This document shows positions 42,262 to 49,784 of a stretch of DNA of 64,000 bases, piece by piece. A model generated the notes under the pieces. That model did no database searches and was not told where the DNA came from. It was given only the letters and a program-made list of their open reading frames with translations. Positions within the stretch are counted from its first letter, which is position 1. Every line of letters starts with the position of its first letter. Both the position numbers and the translations under genes were made by a program. The stretch comes from JAPLJC01 sp963697965 (GTDB lineage Bacteria > Desulfobacterota > Desulfobaccia > Desulfobaccales > 0-14-0-80-60-11), in the NCBI GenBank assembly GCA_963697965.1, contig OY969108.1:3162001-3226000 (forward strand). Reading direction: 5' to 3'.

Positions 42262-43443
42262 TCACTTCGGCTTGTGTTCGGTAAAGGAGTGCCACAATTT
42301 ATGGAGAACCCCGTCCTCGTGGTCTTCGCCCGGGGTTCCCTGGGCCGCCCGGGCCTGGGCTTCCGCCGCTTCTTCCCCGGCCAGCTCTTCCAGCAGATGC
42401 CGCTGCCGCTCCGTCAGGGTGTGGGGGACCAGCACCCGCATCTCCACCAGCAAGTCGCCCCTGCGGGAGCCTTTGGGATAGGGCACCCCCTCCCCCTTGA
42501 GACGGATGGTTTCACCGGGTTGAGTCCCCGGAGGGACCACCAGCTCCCGGCGGTCCTTGAGGGTGGGGATGGTGAGTCGGGTCCCCAGGGCCGCCTGGAC
42601 AAAGGAGATAGGCACTTCCAGATGCAAGTCGTAGCCCTCCCGGCGGAAAATCTCGTGGGGCCGGACCGCCAGGACGATATAGAGGTCACCCGGCGGCCCT
42701 CCGAAGGCGCCGTCGTTGCCCTCCCCGGGCATCACCAGGTGGGTGCCGCTTCCCATGCCCGGCGGGACCTTCACCTTGATCTTCTTCTTTTCCCGCAGCC
42801 GCCCTTCCCCGTTACAGGCGGGACAGGCTTCCGCGAAAAATTCCTTCATTCCCTGACAGCGGGGACAGGTGGTGGTGATCTGAAAGATACCGTGGCTCCG
42901 GGAAACCACCCCGCGGCCGCCGCACTGGGGACAGGGGATGCGCCTGGTCCCCGGTTTGGCCCCGGAACCGCCGCAGGTGCGGCAATTCACCACCCGCGGG
43001 ACTTCCACCGTCACCTCGGTGCCCAGGGTAGCGTCGAGAAAATCGAGGGTGATATCGTAGCGCAGGTCGGTCCCAGGCTGGGGACGGGGGCCGCCGCCCA
43101 TGCCGCCCGTCCGGCCCGTGCCGCCGAAGCCTCCCATGCCGAACATGTCTTCGAAGATGTCGCCGAAGGACCGGAAGATGTCGCTGAAATCCCGGAAGCC
43201 GGTGAAGCCGGTGGACGAGACCCCTGCATGGCCATGGAGATCGTAGAGACGGCGCTTTTCCGGGTCGTGCAAGACCTCGTAGGCCTCAGCCGCCTCTTTG
43301 AACCGCTCTTCCGCGTCACGGTTGCCGGGATTGCGATCCGGGTGGTTCTGGAGGGCTATCTGCCGGTAGGACTTCTTGATATCGTCGATGGAGGCGTTAC
43401 GCGGCACTCCCAAAATGGTGTAGTAATCTTGTTTGGTCGCCAT
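42262..43443 (-). CDS. dnaJ: Chaperone protein DnaJ
   Basis: 393 residues. J domain (1-70) with the HPD motif in LQNHPDRNPGN, a Gly/Phe-rich linker (75-115), four zinc-finger repeats CRTCGGSG, CPQCGGRG, CPRCQGMK and CPACNGEG (~150-215), and the C-terminal client-binding domains. Stimulates DnaK and binds unfolded proteins. The third repeat departs from CxxCxGxG at its last Gly. The ATG follows AAGGTAAG one base after the stop of the upstream thiamine-binding gene, so they are co-transcribed. Confidence 0.94.
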   Translation of the reverse strand: MATKQDYYTILGVPRNASIDDIKKSYRQIALQNHPDRNPGNRDAEERFKEAAEAYEVLHDPEKRRLYDLHGHAGVSSTGFTGFRDFSDIFRSFGDIFEDMFGMGGFGGTGRTGGMGGGPRPQPGTDLRYDITLDFLDATLGTEVTVEVPRVVNCRTCGGSGAKPGTRRIPCPQCGGRGVVSRSHGIFQITTTCPRCQGMKEFFAEACPACNGEGRLREKKKIKVKVPPGMGSGTHLVMPGEGNDGAFGGPPGDLYIVLAVRPHEIFRREGYDLHLEVPISFVQAALGTRLTIPTLKDRRELVVPPGTQPGETIRLKGEGVPYPKGSRRGDLLVEMRVLVPHTLTERQRHLLEELAGEEAAEAQARAAQGTPGEDHEDGVLHKLWHSFTEHKPK

Positions 43444-43444
43444 C

Positions 43445-43750
43445 TTACCTTGATGTCAGTCGCACTCGCACGGATTTTTTCTTGTCGCCCAGGGAGACTT
43501 CTTTATCGCGGCGGTCGTCGATGGAGATGTGGGTCAGAACCCGCTTGACTCCCTGTTGGAAGGGAAGTTCGTGCAGGGCCTGGGCCATTCGCAGCAGCGT
43601 CTCGGGCTGGCCGTGCACCAAAGTGCCCATATCCGTGAGTTCGTGAGGAATGTTTTTATTTTCCAGGTATTTCACCAATGCGGCGATGTGGTCGCCCAAG
43701 CTGGTTTGGCCCATTCCCAAAGGGACCACGCTGATCTCCATGATAGCCAT
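43445..43750 (-). CDS. MTH1187/DUF77-family thiamine-binding protein
   Basis: 101 residues, beginning MEISVVPLGMGQTSLGDHIAALVKYL (from Met4) with the later THISIDDRRDKE block, matching the ferredoxin-like MTH1187/YkoF-type domain that binds thiamine or a similar ligand. Stands directly before dnaJ. Its relation to the distant thiC gene is only thematic. Confidence 0.8.
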   Translation of the reverse strand: MAIMEISVVPLGMGQTSLGDHIAALVKYLENKNIPHELTDMGTLVHGQPETLLRMAQALHELPFQQGVKRVLTHISIDDRRDKEVSLGDKKKSVRVRLTSR

Positions 43751-43779
43751 GTCCAGCCCTAGGCAGGCGTGCCCGTCCT

Positions 43780-44130
43780 TCAGGAAGGCAACAATTGCCG
43801 CACCACATCCTTGAGATGATCCAGATTAGGAGATTTTACCACAAATTCATCGGCGCCCCAAGTGGAAAGATCATGGGGAGGAAGGGCGTGGGAATAGAGG
43901 ATCACCCTGGTCTCCTTACAGCTGCCCTTGACGATCCGCCCGGTCTCCAATCCGGACATATCCGGCAGCAGAACTTCCAGGATAACCACGTCAGGCTTGA
44001 AGGAATCTATCAGGCGCACGACCTCTCCGCCCCTGCCGGTCACCAGAACCTCGTAGCCCTCATCCTCCAATTCCTCCAGGCAGAGCTGGCGGATGTTGGG
44101 TTCGCTGTCAGCCAACAGGACCCTGCCCAT
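43780..44130 (-). CDS. Stand-alone receiver-like domain with Glu at the phosphorylation site
   Basis: 116 residues from the ATG at 44130 (AAAGGAGGCG upstream). CheY-like fold: VLLADSEP start (Asp8, Glu10; the second acidic residue is Ser9), DVVILEVLLPDMSG where the usual phospho-acceptor Asp is Glu52, Ser80 in ILYSHA and Lys99 in FVVKSPN. Asp to Glu often mimics the phosphorylated state, so the protein may be locked on or regulated another way. No kinase gene is nearby. Confidence 0.8.
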   Translation of the reverse strand: MGRVLLADSEPNIRQLCLEELEDEGYEVLVTGRGGEVVRLIDSFKPDVVILEVLLPDMSGLETGRIVKGSCKETRVILYSHALPPHDLSTWGADEFVVKSPNLDHLKDVVRQLLPS

Positions 44131-44307
44131 GGTAGCGCCTCCTTTGGACAAGGGTATACCTCCTCTTTTTCTATATAATTAATAGATAGTCATGGTAAGT
44201 TTGTTTGTCCAGTTGGCGGCCGCGCTGGCGCCGTCTTTTCCTTCTGAAAATCGGGGGTCTTATTAGTAGGGTTCGGCAAAGTTTTGGCTATGAGGCGGGT
44301 ATGGACT

Positions 44308-44425
44308 GTCTTGTAGGAGCGGACCCAGGTGCGCGCCCCCCACGAACTGATGGGCAGCAGGGGCGGGGTTTAAACCCTCCCTTGCAGGGCGGACACCTGG
44401 GTCCGCCCCTAGGAAAAACCATGCG
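44308..44425. repeat. Dispersed repeat, family A, decayed copy 3
   Basis: Contains GTAGGAGCGGACCCAGGTG, GGGCGGGGTTTAAACCCTCCC and GCGGACACCTGGGTCCGCCCCTA, the same building blocks as at 29.3 and 37.6 kb but rearranged and diverged. The 340-base spacer 44131-44469 holds nothing else recognisable. Confidence 0.6.
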
Positions 44426-44469
44426 GAGCCACTTCTGCAGGCAATTTTGTGGCGGACTCTACCGGAGTC

Positions 44470-45804
44470 CTATTCCTTTCGGGGTTCGCCGCTTTCCGGC
44501 GGTTCTTCCCCCCGTTTGCGGAAGGCCTGCCAGCGGGCCACCAGGTCCGGTTCCACCCCCTCCTGGCCAGCCTCATAGAACCGCTCCCCGGTTAGCTCTT
44601 CCGGTAAGTATTCCTGGGGGACGAAATGGCCGGGAAAATCGTGGGGATAGAGATAGCCCTGGCCGTGGCCCAGCGACTTGCGGTCCCGGTGGGCGTCCTG
44701 CAAGGGACCGGGCACCCGGGTGGCGCCCTTTTCCTTGAGGGCCGCCCGGGCCCGGAAATAGGCCTGGGTGGAGTTGCTCTTCGGAGCCAGGGCCAGATAG
44801 ATGGTGGCCTGGGCCAGGTGGTACTGCGCTTCCGGCAGTCCCACCCAGGTGAGGGCCTGGGAGGCCGCGGCCACCTGCACCAGGGCGTTGGGATCGGCTA
44901 GGCCGATGTCCTCCGAGGCCAGGATCAGCAGCCGCCGCATAATGAAGCGTTCATCTTCACCCGCCTCCAACATTCGGGCCAGCCAATAGAGGGCCGCGTC
45001 CACCTCGGAGCCCCGGACGCTCTTGATAAAGGCCGACACCGTGTCGTAGTGGGCCTCTCCCTGCCGGTCATAGATCAGGTCCCGCCTGGGCATGCATTCC
45101 CGGGCCGCCTCCAGATCCACCCGGATGGCTCCGTGCTCATCCGCTTCGCTGCTCAGGACCGCCAGTTCCAGGGCGTTCAGGGCCCGCCGGGCGTCGCCCC
45201 CGGCCAGGCGGGCGAAATGTTCCAGGGCCTCTTCGGTCACCGTCAACGCCATGGCTCCCAACCCCCGTTCCCGGTCCGCCAGGGCCCGGCGCAGGAGGGC
45301 GAGAATCTCCGCCTCCTCTAGGGGCTCAAAGACGAAGACCCGGGCCCGGGACAGCAGCGGCCCGATGATCTCGAAATAAGGATTCTCCGTGGTGGCGCCG
45401 ATGAGGGTGAGAAGCCCCTCCTCCACGTGGGGGAGCAGGGCGTCCTGCTGGGCCTTGTTGAAGCGGTGGATTTCGTCGATGAGCAGGATGGTGCGGCGGC
45501 CCTGCTCCTGCCAGCGGCGCGCCTCTTCCACCACCCGGCGCAGGTCTGCCACCCCGGCCATCACCGCGCTGAGGGTGAGGAACTGGGCATCCAGACTCCG
45601 GGCCAGGACCATCGCCAGGGTGGTCTTGCCAATTCCCGGCGGGCCCCAAAAAATCATGGAGGAGAAGAGGCGGCCGGCCTTTAGGGCCCGCCACAAAAGA
45701 CGCCCGGGTCCCACCAGATGCTGCTGGCCCACAAATTCCTCCAGGCTCCGGGGACGCAGGCGCATCGCCAGGGGCTGCGGCGGCGCGAAAAGCGTGGCGT
45801 TCAT
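44470..45804 (-). CDS. rarA: Replication-associated recombination protein RarA (MgsA)
   Basis: 444 residues. AAA+ ATPase related to clamp loaders: family start MRLRPRSLEEFVGQQHLVGPG, Walker A IFWGPPGIGKTTLA, Walker B TILLIDEIHRFNKAQQDALLP, sensor 1 IGATTENPYFE and sensor 2 GGDARRALNALE. The C-terminal oligomerisation domain contains YDTVSAFIKSVRGSEVDAALYWLARML and AQATIYLALAPKSNS. Acts at stalled replication forks. Complete. Confidence 0.95.
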   Translation of the reverse strand: MNATLFAPPQPLAMRLRPRSLEEFVGQQHLVGPGRLLWRALKAGRLFSSMIFWGPPGIGKTTLAMVLARSLDAQFLTLSAVMAGVADLRRVVEEARRWQEQGRRTILLIDEIHRFNKAQQDALLPHVEEGLLTLIGATTENPYFEIIGPLLSRARVFVFEPLEEAEILALLRRALADRERGLGAMALTVTEEALEHFARLAGGDARRALNALELAVLSSEADEHGAIRVDLEAARECMPRRDLIYDRQGEAHYDTVSAFIKSVRGSEVDAALYWLARMLEAGEDERFIMRRLLILASEDIGLADPNALVQVAAASQALTWVGLPEAQYHLAQATIYLALAPKSNSTQAYFRARAALKEKGATRVPGPLQDAHRDRKSLGHGQGYLYPHDFPGHFVPQEYLPEELTGERFYEAGQEGVEPDLVARWQAFRKRGEEPPESGEPRKE

Positions 45805-46084
45805 AGCGGCATCCGATGCTTGCTGGTTCCAGTCATGTCTTGGATGTCCTTACAATAAAAAATGTCCTTAAATCTTCAGGCCGGTAACTGGTAGGCGCAG
45901 GCTAAAGCCTGCGGCTACCATTGGTTTATTAATATTCTTGAGCAGGCGGCCTTCCGGGCACCTCTGCCTGGCGGCCGCCTCGTCCCATTTTTTCCTGGGT
46001 TTTCTCACCCTCTTCCATTTAAGTTAATTTTTGCTTATAATTAAATCAACTTCACTAAATTTTTGGCTTCAGAGAGGCCGCCCC
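45805..46084. other. Divergent spacer with family D repeat and tat promoter
   Basis: Holds the second family D palindrome (about 45890-45921) and, near the right end, TATAAT at 46036-46041, about 44 bases before the tatA-like start, with a poor -35 (TTCCAT). Confidence 0.4.
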
Positions 46085-46360
46085 ATGTTCGGCTATAATT
46101 TTTCGACCCTGCTCATCGTCCTGGTCATCGCCCTCCTGCTTTTCGGGCCCAAGCGTTTACCGGAGCTGGGAGAAAGTATCGGCAAGGCCATCAAGAGTTT
46201 TAAGATGGCCCATGATGACCCCAATTCGGTGTATCCCAAGAGCGAGATTCCCGGCGGGACCACGGCGTCCGGCGCCACCTGTCCCTTATGCCACAAGGAT
46301 CTTCCGGCGGGAGAGTTCGCCTTCTGTCCCCATTGTGGCAACCGCATAACCAAGGCTTAA
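46085..46360 (+). CDS. tatA: TatA-like protein with C-terminal zinc ribbon
   Basis: 91 residues. Residues 1-45 are a TatA/TatE-type module: short periplasmic start, membrane helix LLIVLVIALLLF, the FGPKRLPELG hinge and an amphipathic helix. Instead of a plain charged tail, residues ~62-91 hold CPLCHKDLPAGEFAFCPHCG, two CxxC pairs spaced like a zinc ribbon. GAGAGG precedes the ATG. The role would be in twin-arginine protein export, but no tatC is in this window, so involvement is inferred from the TatA half only. Confidence 0.8.
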   Translation: MFGYNFSTLLIVLVIALLLFGPKRLPELGESIGKAIKSFKMAHDDPNSVYPKSEIPGGTTASGATCPLCHKDLPAGEFAFCPHCGNRITKA

Positions 46361-46375
46361 TTTTCCGGCAGCGAG

Positions 46376-46747
46376 ATGGGCATAGATTTTGATACGCTGA
46401 TCTTACTTCTGGTTTTGGCCTTCATCCTTTTCGGACCCCAAAAACTGCCGGAATATGCAGCCAAACTGGGGGCCCTGATCGCCAAGCTGCGTGAGGCCAG
46501 TTCGGACCTGACCCGGCAGTACCAGACCTCCTTTCCCGACCTCATACCGCCGCCGCCCCCGCCCGGCGTCAACCAGCCCGCTTCCTGGCAGCCGCCGCCG
46601 GACCCGCCAACCTTCCACTGTCCCAAGTGCTCCCGGGAACTGGGGCCGGATTTCGTCTATTGTCCCCAATGCGGCCACCACCTGAAGGAAGGAGGGGAGG
46701 CGCCGGAGCCGCCGCCCCCGCCCCCGCCCCAGACCCCGGCCTCCTGA
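46376..46747 (+). CDS. Second TatA/TatB-like protein, Pro-rich with zinc ribbon
   Basis: 123 residues. TatA-type start MGIDFDTLILLLVLAFILFG, hinge GPQKLPEYAAKLGALIAKL and amphipathic helix, then a Pro-rich spacer (~60-82), a zinc ribbon CPKCSRELGPDFVYCPQCG (~84-102) and a second poly-Pro end (112-120). It starts 15 bases after the first TatA-like gene and clearly forms an operon with it. The pair may be a TatA/TatB set or a specialised duplication. Confidence 0.75.
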   Translation: MGIDFDTLILLLVLAFILFGPQKLPEYAAKLGALIAKLREASSDLTRQYQTSFPDLIPPPPPPGVNQPASWQPPPDPPTFHCPKCSRELGPDFVYCPQCGHHLKEGGEAPEPPPPPPPQTPAS

Positions 46748-46815
46748 AATGGCTCCGGGCCCGGAAGCAGGGCCTCGCCGCTGACTTCTGGCGCTCTGGC
46801 TCAACGGAGGTATCC

Positions 46816-47325
46816 TTGATCAGACCCTTGACCCATGATGAAGTTGGGGTCGCCCTGAAGATCATCAATGAGGCGGCCAGGGCTTATCAAGGAATAATCC
46901 CCGCAGATTTCTGGCAGGAGCCGTACATGTCCCTCGATTCGCTGCGGGCGGAGATCGCCCAAGGGGTCGCTTTTTGGACTTGCCAGGCCGCCGGGGGCCT
47001 CCTGGGAGTCATGGGCCACCAACCCCTAACCGATGTCACCCTGATCCGTCATGCCTATGTGCGCCCCTCGGCTCAGAGCCAGGGCATCGGGGCCCGGCTC
47101 TTGAACCACTTGCTGAAGGGGGTCAGCGCCCCCGTCCTGGTGGGCACCTGGGCCGCGGCCTGGTGGGCTATCCGCTTCTATGAAAAATATGGTTTCAGGC
47201 AGGTGGCCCCGGAGGAAAAGGAGCGGCTGCTGCGGCGTTACTGGACCATCTCAGATCGGCAAGCGGAGGCCTCGGTGGTGTTGGCGGATGGGAAGTGGTT
47301 CGCTTCTCAGTCGGCCCCTGCCTGA
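46816..47325 (+). CDS. GNAT-family N-acetyltransferase
   Basis: 169 residues from the TTG at 46816, which has GGAGG five bases upstream; the frame stays open further left but that part is a shadow of the TatB-like gene. GNAT motif A is YVRPSAQSQGIGARLLNHLL (acetyl-CoA loop Q-x-x-GIG-x-x-L) and motif B AIRFYEKYGFRQV. Substrate unknown. Follows the tat-like pair by 68 bases on the same strand. Confidence 0.82.
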   Translation: MIRPLTHDEVGVALKIINEAARAYQGIIPADFWQEPYMSLDSLRAEIAQGVAFWTCQAAGGLLGVMGHQPLTDVTLIRHAYVRPSAQSQGIGARLLNHLLKGVSAPVLVGTWAAAWWAIRFYEKYGFRQVAPEEKERLLRRYWTISDRQAEASVVLADGKWFASQSAPA

Positions 47326-47356
47326 TCTGCCGCGGCAGAGTCGACCCGGAACCCCA

Positions 47357-48220
47357 TTATGCCAGGTGGTATTCCCGGCGGCGCCAGGCCTGCATCGCCG
47401 TAAGCAGCCGATAATTGAGGCGCTCCTGGCCGGGCATGTTCCCCAGGGCGATCTCCGGCTTGTTGTCCCCGTGGAAGTCGGAGCCCCCGCTGACCAGCAG
47501 CCCCAGCTCCCGGGCCAGCCGCAAATATAAGGCTTCCTGCTCCGGGGTGTGCTCCGCATAGATGGCCTCGATGCCGGCCAGGCCCATGGCCTTCAATTCC
47601 TCCAGGGTATATTTCAGCGCCCGGGCGGAGCCCAACCCCAGGGTGAAGGGGTGGGCCAGGACCGGGACTCCCCGGACCTCCCGAATCATGGCGATGGCCT
47701 CACCCGGCGGAAAGCGGAACTTGGGGACGTAGGCCTTGCCCTGGTTGTTCAGGTAGAGGTCGAAGGCCTCCTGGATGGAGCTCACATAGCCGGCCTCCAT
47801 CAGAGCCCGGGCGATGTGGGGCCGGCCCATCTGGCCCCGGCCGGAAATCTTCGCCACCTGTTCCAGGGTAATGCGCAGACCCAGGGCGTTCAGCTTGGCG
47901 ATGACCTGGGGATTGCGTTTGCTCCGGGCCTTTTGTAGGACCGCCAGGCGTTCGCCCAAGTGGCCGTTGCCATATTCGATGTCCAGACCCAGGATATGCA
48001 TGGTGCCGCCGGGAAAGCGGGCGCTCACCTCGACCCCGGGGATGACCTCCACGCCGTAGGCGGCACCCGCGGCCGCCGCCTCAGCCAGGCCGTCAATGGT
48101 GTCGTGGTCGGTGAGGGCCATGGCCTTGAGGCCCCCGTCCCTGGCCAGGCGCACCACCTCCGCCGGCGCAAAGGTGCCGTCGGAGGCGTTGGAGTGGACG
48201 TGCAGGTCGATTAATTCCAT
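47357..48220 (-). CDS. PHP-domain phosphoesterase (RNase AM / YciV type)
   Basis: 287 residues. PHP motifs IDLHVHSNASDGT at the N-terminus, ALTDHDTIDGL, PGVEVSA, GVPVLAHPF and GGSDFHG. Relatives act as 3',5'-nucleoside bisphosphate phosphatases and 5'-3' exoribonucleases on short RNA ends. Complete and close to the usual ~290 residues. Probably co-transcribed with pdxJ, 79 bases upstream. Confidence 0.88.
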   Translation of the reverse strand: MELIDLHVHSNASDGTFAPAEVVRLARDGGLKAMALTDHDTIDGLAEAAAAGAAYGVEVIPGVEVSARFPGGTMHILGLDIEYGNGHLGERLAVLQKARSKRNPQVIAKLNALGLRITLEQVAKISGRGQMGRPHIARALMEAGYVSSIQEAFDLYLNNQGKAYVPKFRFPPGEAIAMIREVRGVPVLAHPFTLGLGSARALKYTLEELKAMGLAGIEAIYAEHTPEQEALYLRLARELGLLVSGGSDFHGDNKPEIALGNMPGQERLNYRLLTAMQAWRRREYHLA

Positions 48221-48299
48221 TTCTTAAGTCTTTCTAACCAAAGCGGGAGCCTGGGAACGATGATGAAGGGCGACCCAGCGGGTCGCCCCTACTCGTTAA

Positions 48300-49016
48300 T
48301 CACTCTCCAATCAGGGCGATCATTTCCCGGACCGCCCGCTCGATCCCCACCAGCACGGCCCGGGCGATGATGGCGTGGCCGATGGAGTATTCGGCGAATT
48401 CCTCCCGGCCCCGGAAGGGTTTGATGTTCCGGTAGTTGAGGCCGTGGCCGCACTTCACCTTCAGGCCGAGGCTGCGGGCGTGGCGGGCCGCGGTCACCAA
48501 CTCCTGGAAAAGCCGGGTGGCCTCGGCTCGAGTGGGCGCCTCGGCGTAAGCGCCGGTGTGCAACTCCACCCATTCGGCCCCCACTTCCTTGGCGGCCTGG
48601 ATCTGGGGCTCGACCGGGTCCACGAACAGGCTGACCCTGAGACCCGCCGCCTTTAAGGCCGGCAGATACTCCGCCAAGGCCGCCTGGTGGCCCGCCACTT
48701 CCAGGCCCCCTTCGGTGGTGAGCTCCTGGCGCTTTTCCGGCACCAGGGTCACCAGGTCCGGCTGCACCTCCCGGGCGATCCCCAGCATCTCCTGGGTGGC
48801 GGCCATCTCCAGGTTGAGCCGGGTTTTGATCGTCTTTCTCAGCAGCCTCAAGTCGCGGTCCTGGATATGGCGGCGGTCCTCCCGGAGGTGGACGATGATG
48901 CCGTCGGCCCCGGCCAGCTCCGCCAGGGCGGCGGCGGTCACCGGGTCGGGCTCATCGATGAGGCGGGCCTGCCGCAGGGTCGCTACATGATCTACGTTCA
49001 CTTCCAATCGAGGCAC
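48300..49016 (-). CDS. pdxJ: Pyridoxine 5'-phosphate synthase PdxJ
   Basis: 238 residues with a GTG start preceded by AAGGAGGA. TIM-barrel enzyme that joins 1-deoxyxylulose-5-phosphate and aminoacetone phosphate to make vitamin B6 phosphate. Family blocks: LEVNVDHVATLRQAR, DGIIVHLREDRRHI, RLNLEMA, LVPEKRQELTTEGGL, VSLFVDP, ELHTGAYA, VKCGHGLNYRNI and EYSIGHAIIARAVLVG. Complete. Confidence 0.96.
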   Translation of the reverse strand: MPRLEVNVDHVATLRQARLIDEPDPVTAAALAELAGADGIIVHLREDRRHIQDRDLRLLRKTIKTRLNLEMAATQEMLGIAREVQPDLVTLVPEKRQELTTEGGLEVAGHQAALAEYLPALKAAGLRVSLFVDPVEPQIQAAKEVGAEWVELHTGAYAEAPTRAEATRLFQELVTAARHARSLGLKVKCGHGLNYRNIKPFRGREEFAEYSIGHAIIARAVLVGIERAVREMIALIGE

Positions 49017-49100
49017 GCCGGTTCCTCCTTAGAGGTGCAATTTCAGTGCAGGAAGGGTAACGCCTGGAACTGCTAGTGTAGTTTCCCGCAATTATCTTAA

Positions 49101-49273
49101 CAAAGGATTTGAGAGAAATCCCCCCCTCCCTTGAGGGGAGGGGGTTGGGGGGAGGGTGGCAACATATGGTAAATTAAAGATAATTTACCACCCCCACCCG
49201 GTGTCACCCCCTCAAGGGGGAGGGAAAAAAGCGAAACCTTTAGGCATCGTTTCCGTGGGACACCACACTAGCT
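49101..49273 (-). repeat. Dispersed intergenic repeat, family B, copy 2 (inverted)
   Basis: Reverse complement of the stretch at 37295-37465, including GGTGTCCCACGGAAACGATGCC, TCCCTCCCCCTTGAGGGGG and TTTACCATATGTTGCCACCC. Its outer end runs into the stop codon of ybeY. Confidence 0.8.
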
Positions 49274-49784
49274 ATTTCGATTGCCGCCGCAGCAACCCCA
49301 TTAACTCCCAGGTCTTCTCGGTCATGGCCTCCTCCTCCGGAGGCGTCCCATGATCATAGCCCAGCAGGTGTAATATACCGTGAATCAGGAAAAAGTCGAA
49401 GAGTTCCTGCCAGGGCCAGCCAAGCTCCCTGGCCTGTTTAAGGGTGGTCGGCAGAGAGATGACCACCTCTCCCAGGAGCAAGGGCGGGCTCGATTCGGAG
49501 GTAGCGCGAGGGCCAGGGCCCGGGGCCTCCCGGCTTTCCCGGGCCGGCCCCATTCCCTCGGGGGCGAGGTTGGGGACATCCAGGGGGAAGGAAATAACGT
49601 TGGTGGGACCCCGGCGCCCGAAGGTCTCACGGTTAAGAAGGGCCATGGCCCGGTCCCCCAAGATGGTGAGGCTCAGCTCAGAGTCAGACCAGCCCAAGGC
49701 GTTTAAGATCTTCCCGGCTCTTCTCTTGATTCTCTCCGGATTTAGCGCCATTTTTCTTTGGCGGTTGCTTATCCAAATCCTCAT
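49272..49784 (-). CDS. ybeY: Endoribonuclease YbeY
   Basis: 170 residues. Zinc-dependent RNase for 16S rRNA maturation and ribosome quality control. Family start ISNRQRKMALNPERIKRRAGKIL, the middle TNVISFPLD and the metal site HGILHLLGYDHG are intact. A Pro/Ser-rich insert lies between them (about residues 76-98), making it longer than the usual ~150. The start lies 101 bases inside the upstream HD-hydrolase gene in another frame, and the family-typical N-terminus shows the overlap is real. Confidence 0.93.
   Translation of the reverse strand: MRIWISNRQRKMALNPERIKRRAGKILNALGWSDSELSLTILGDRAMALLNRETFGRRGPTNVISFPLDVPNLAPEGMGPARESREAPGPGPRATSESSPPLLLGEVVISLPTTLKQARELGWPWQELFDFFLIHGILHLLGYDHGTPPEEEAMTEKTWELMGLLRRQSK

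Noticed and set aside
42181..43548. Plus-strand 455-residue open frame
   Set aside because: Antisense to dnaJ; its composition mirrors the DnaJ Gly-rich and zinc-finger regions.
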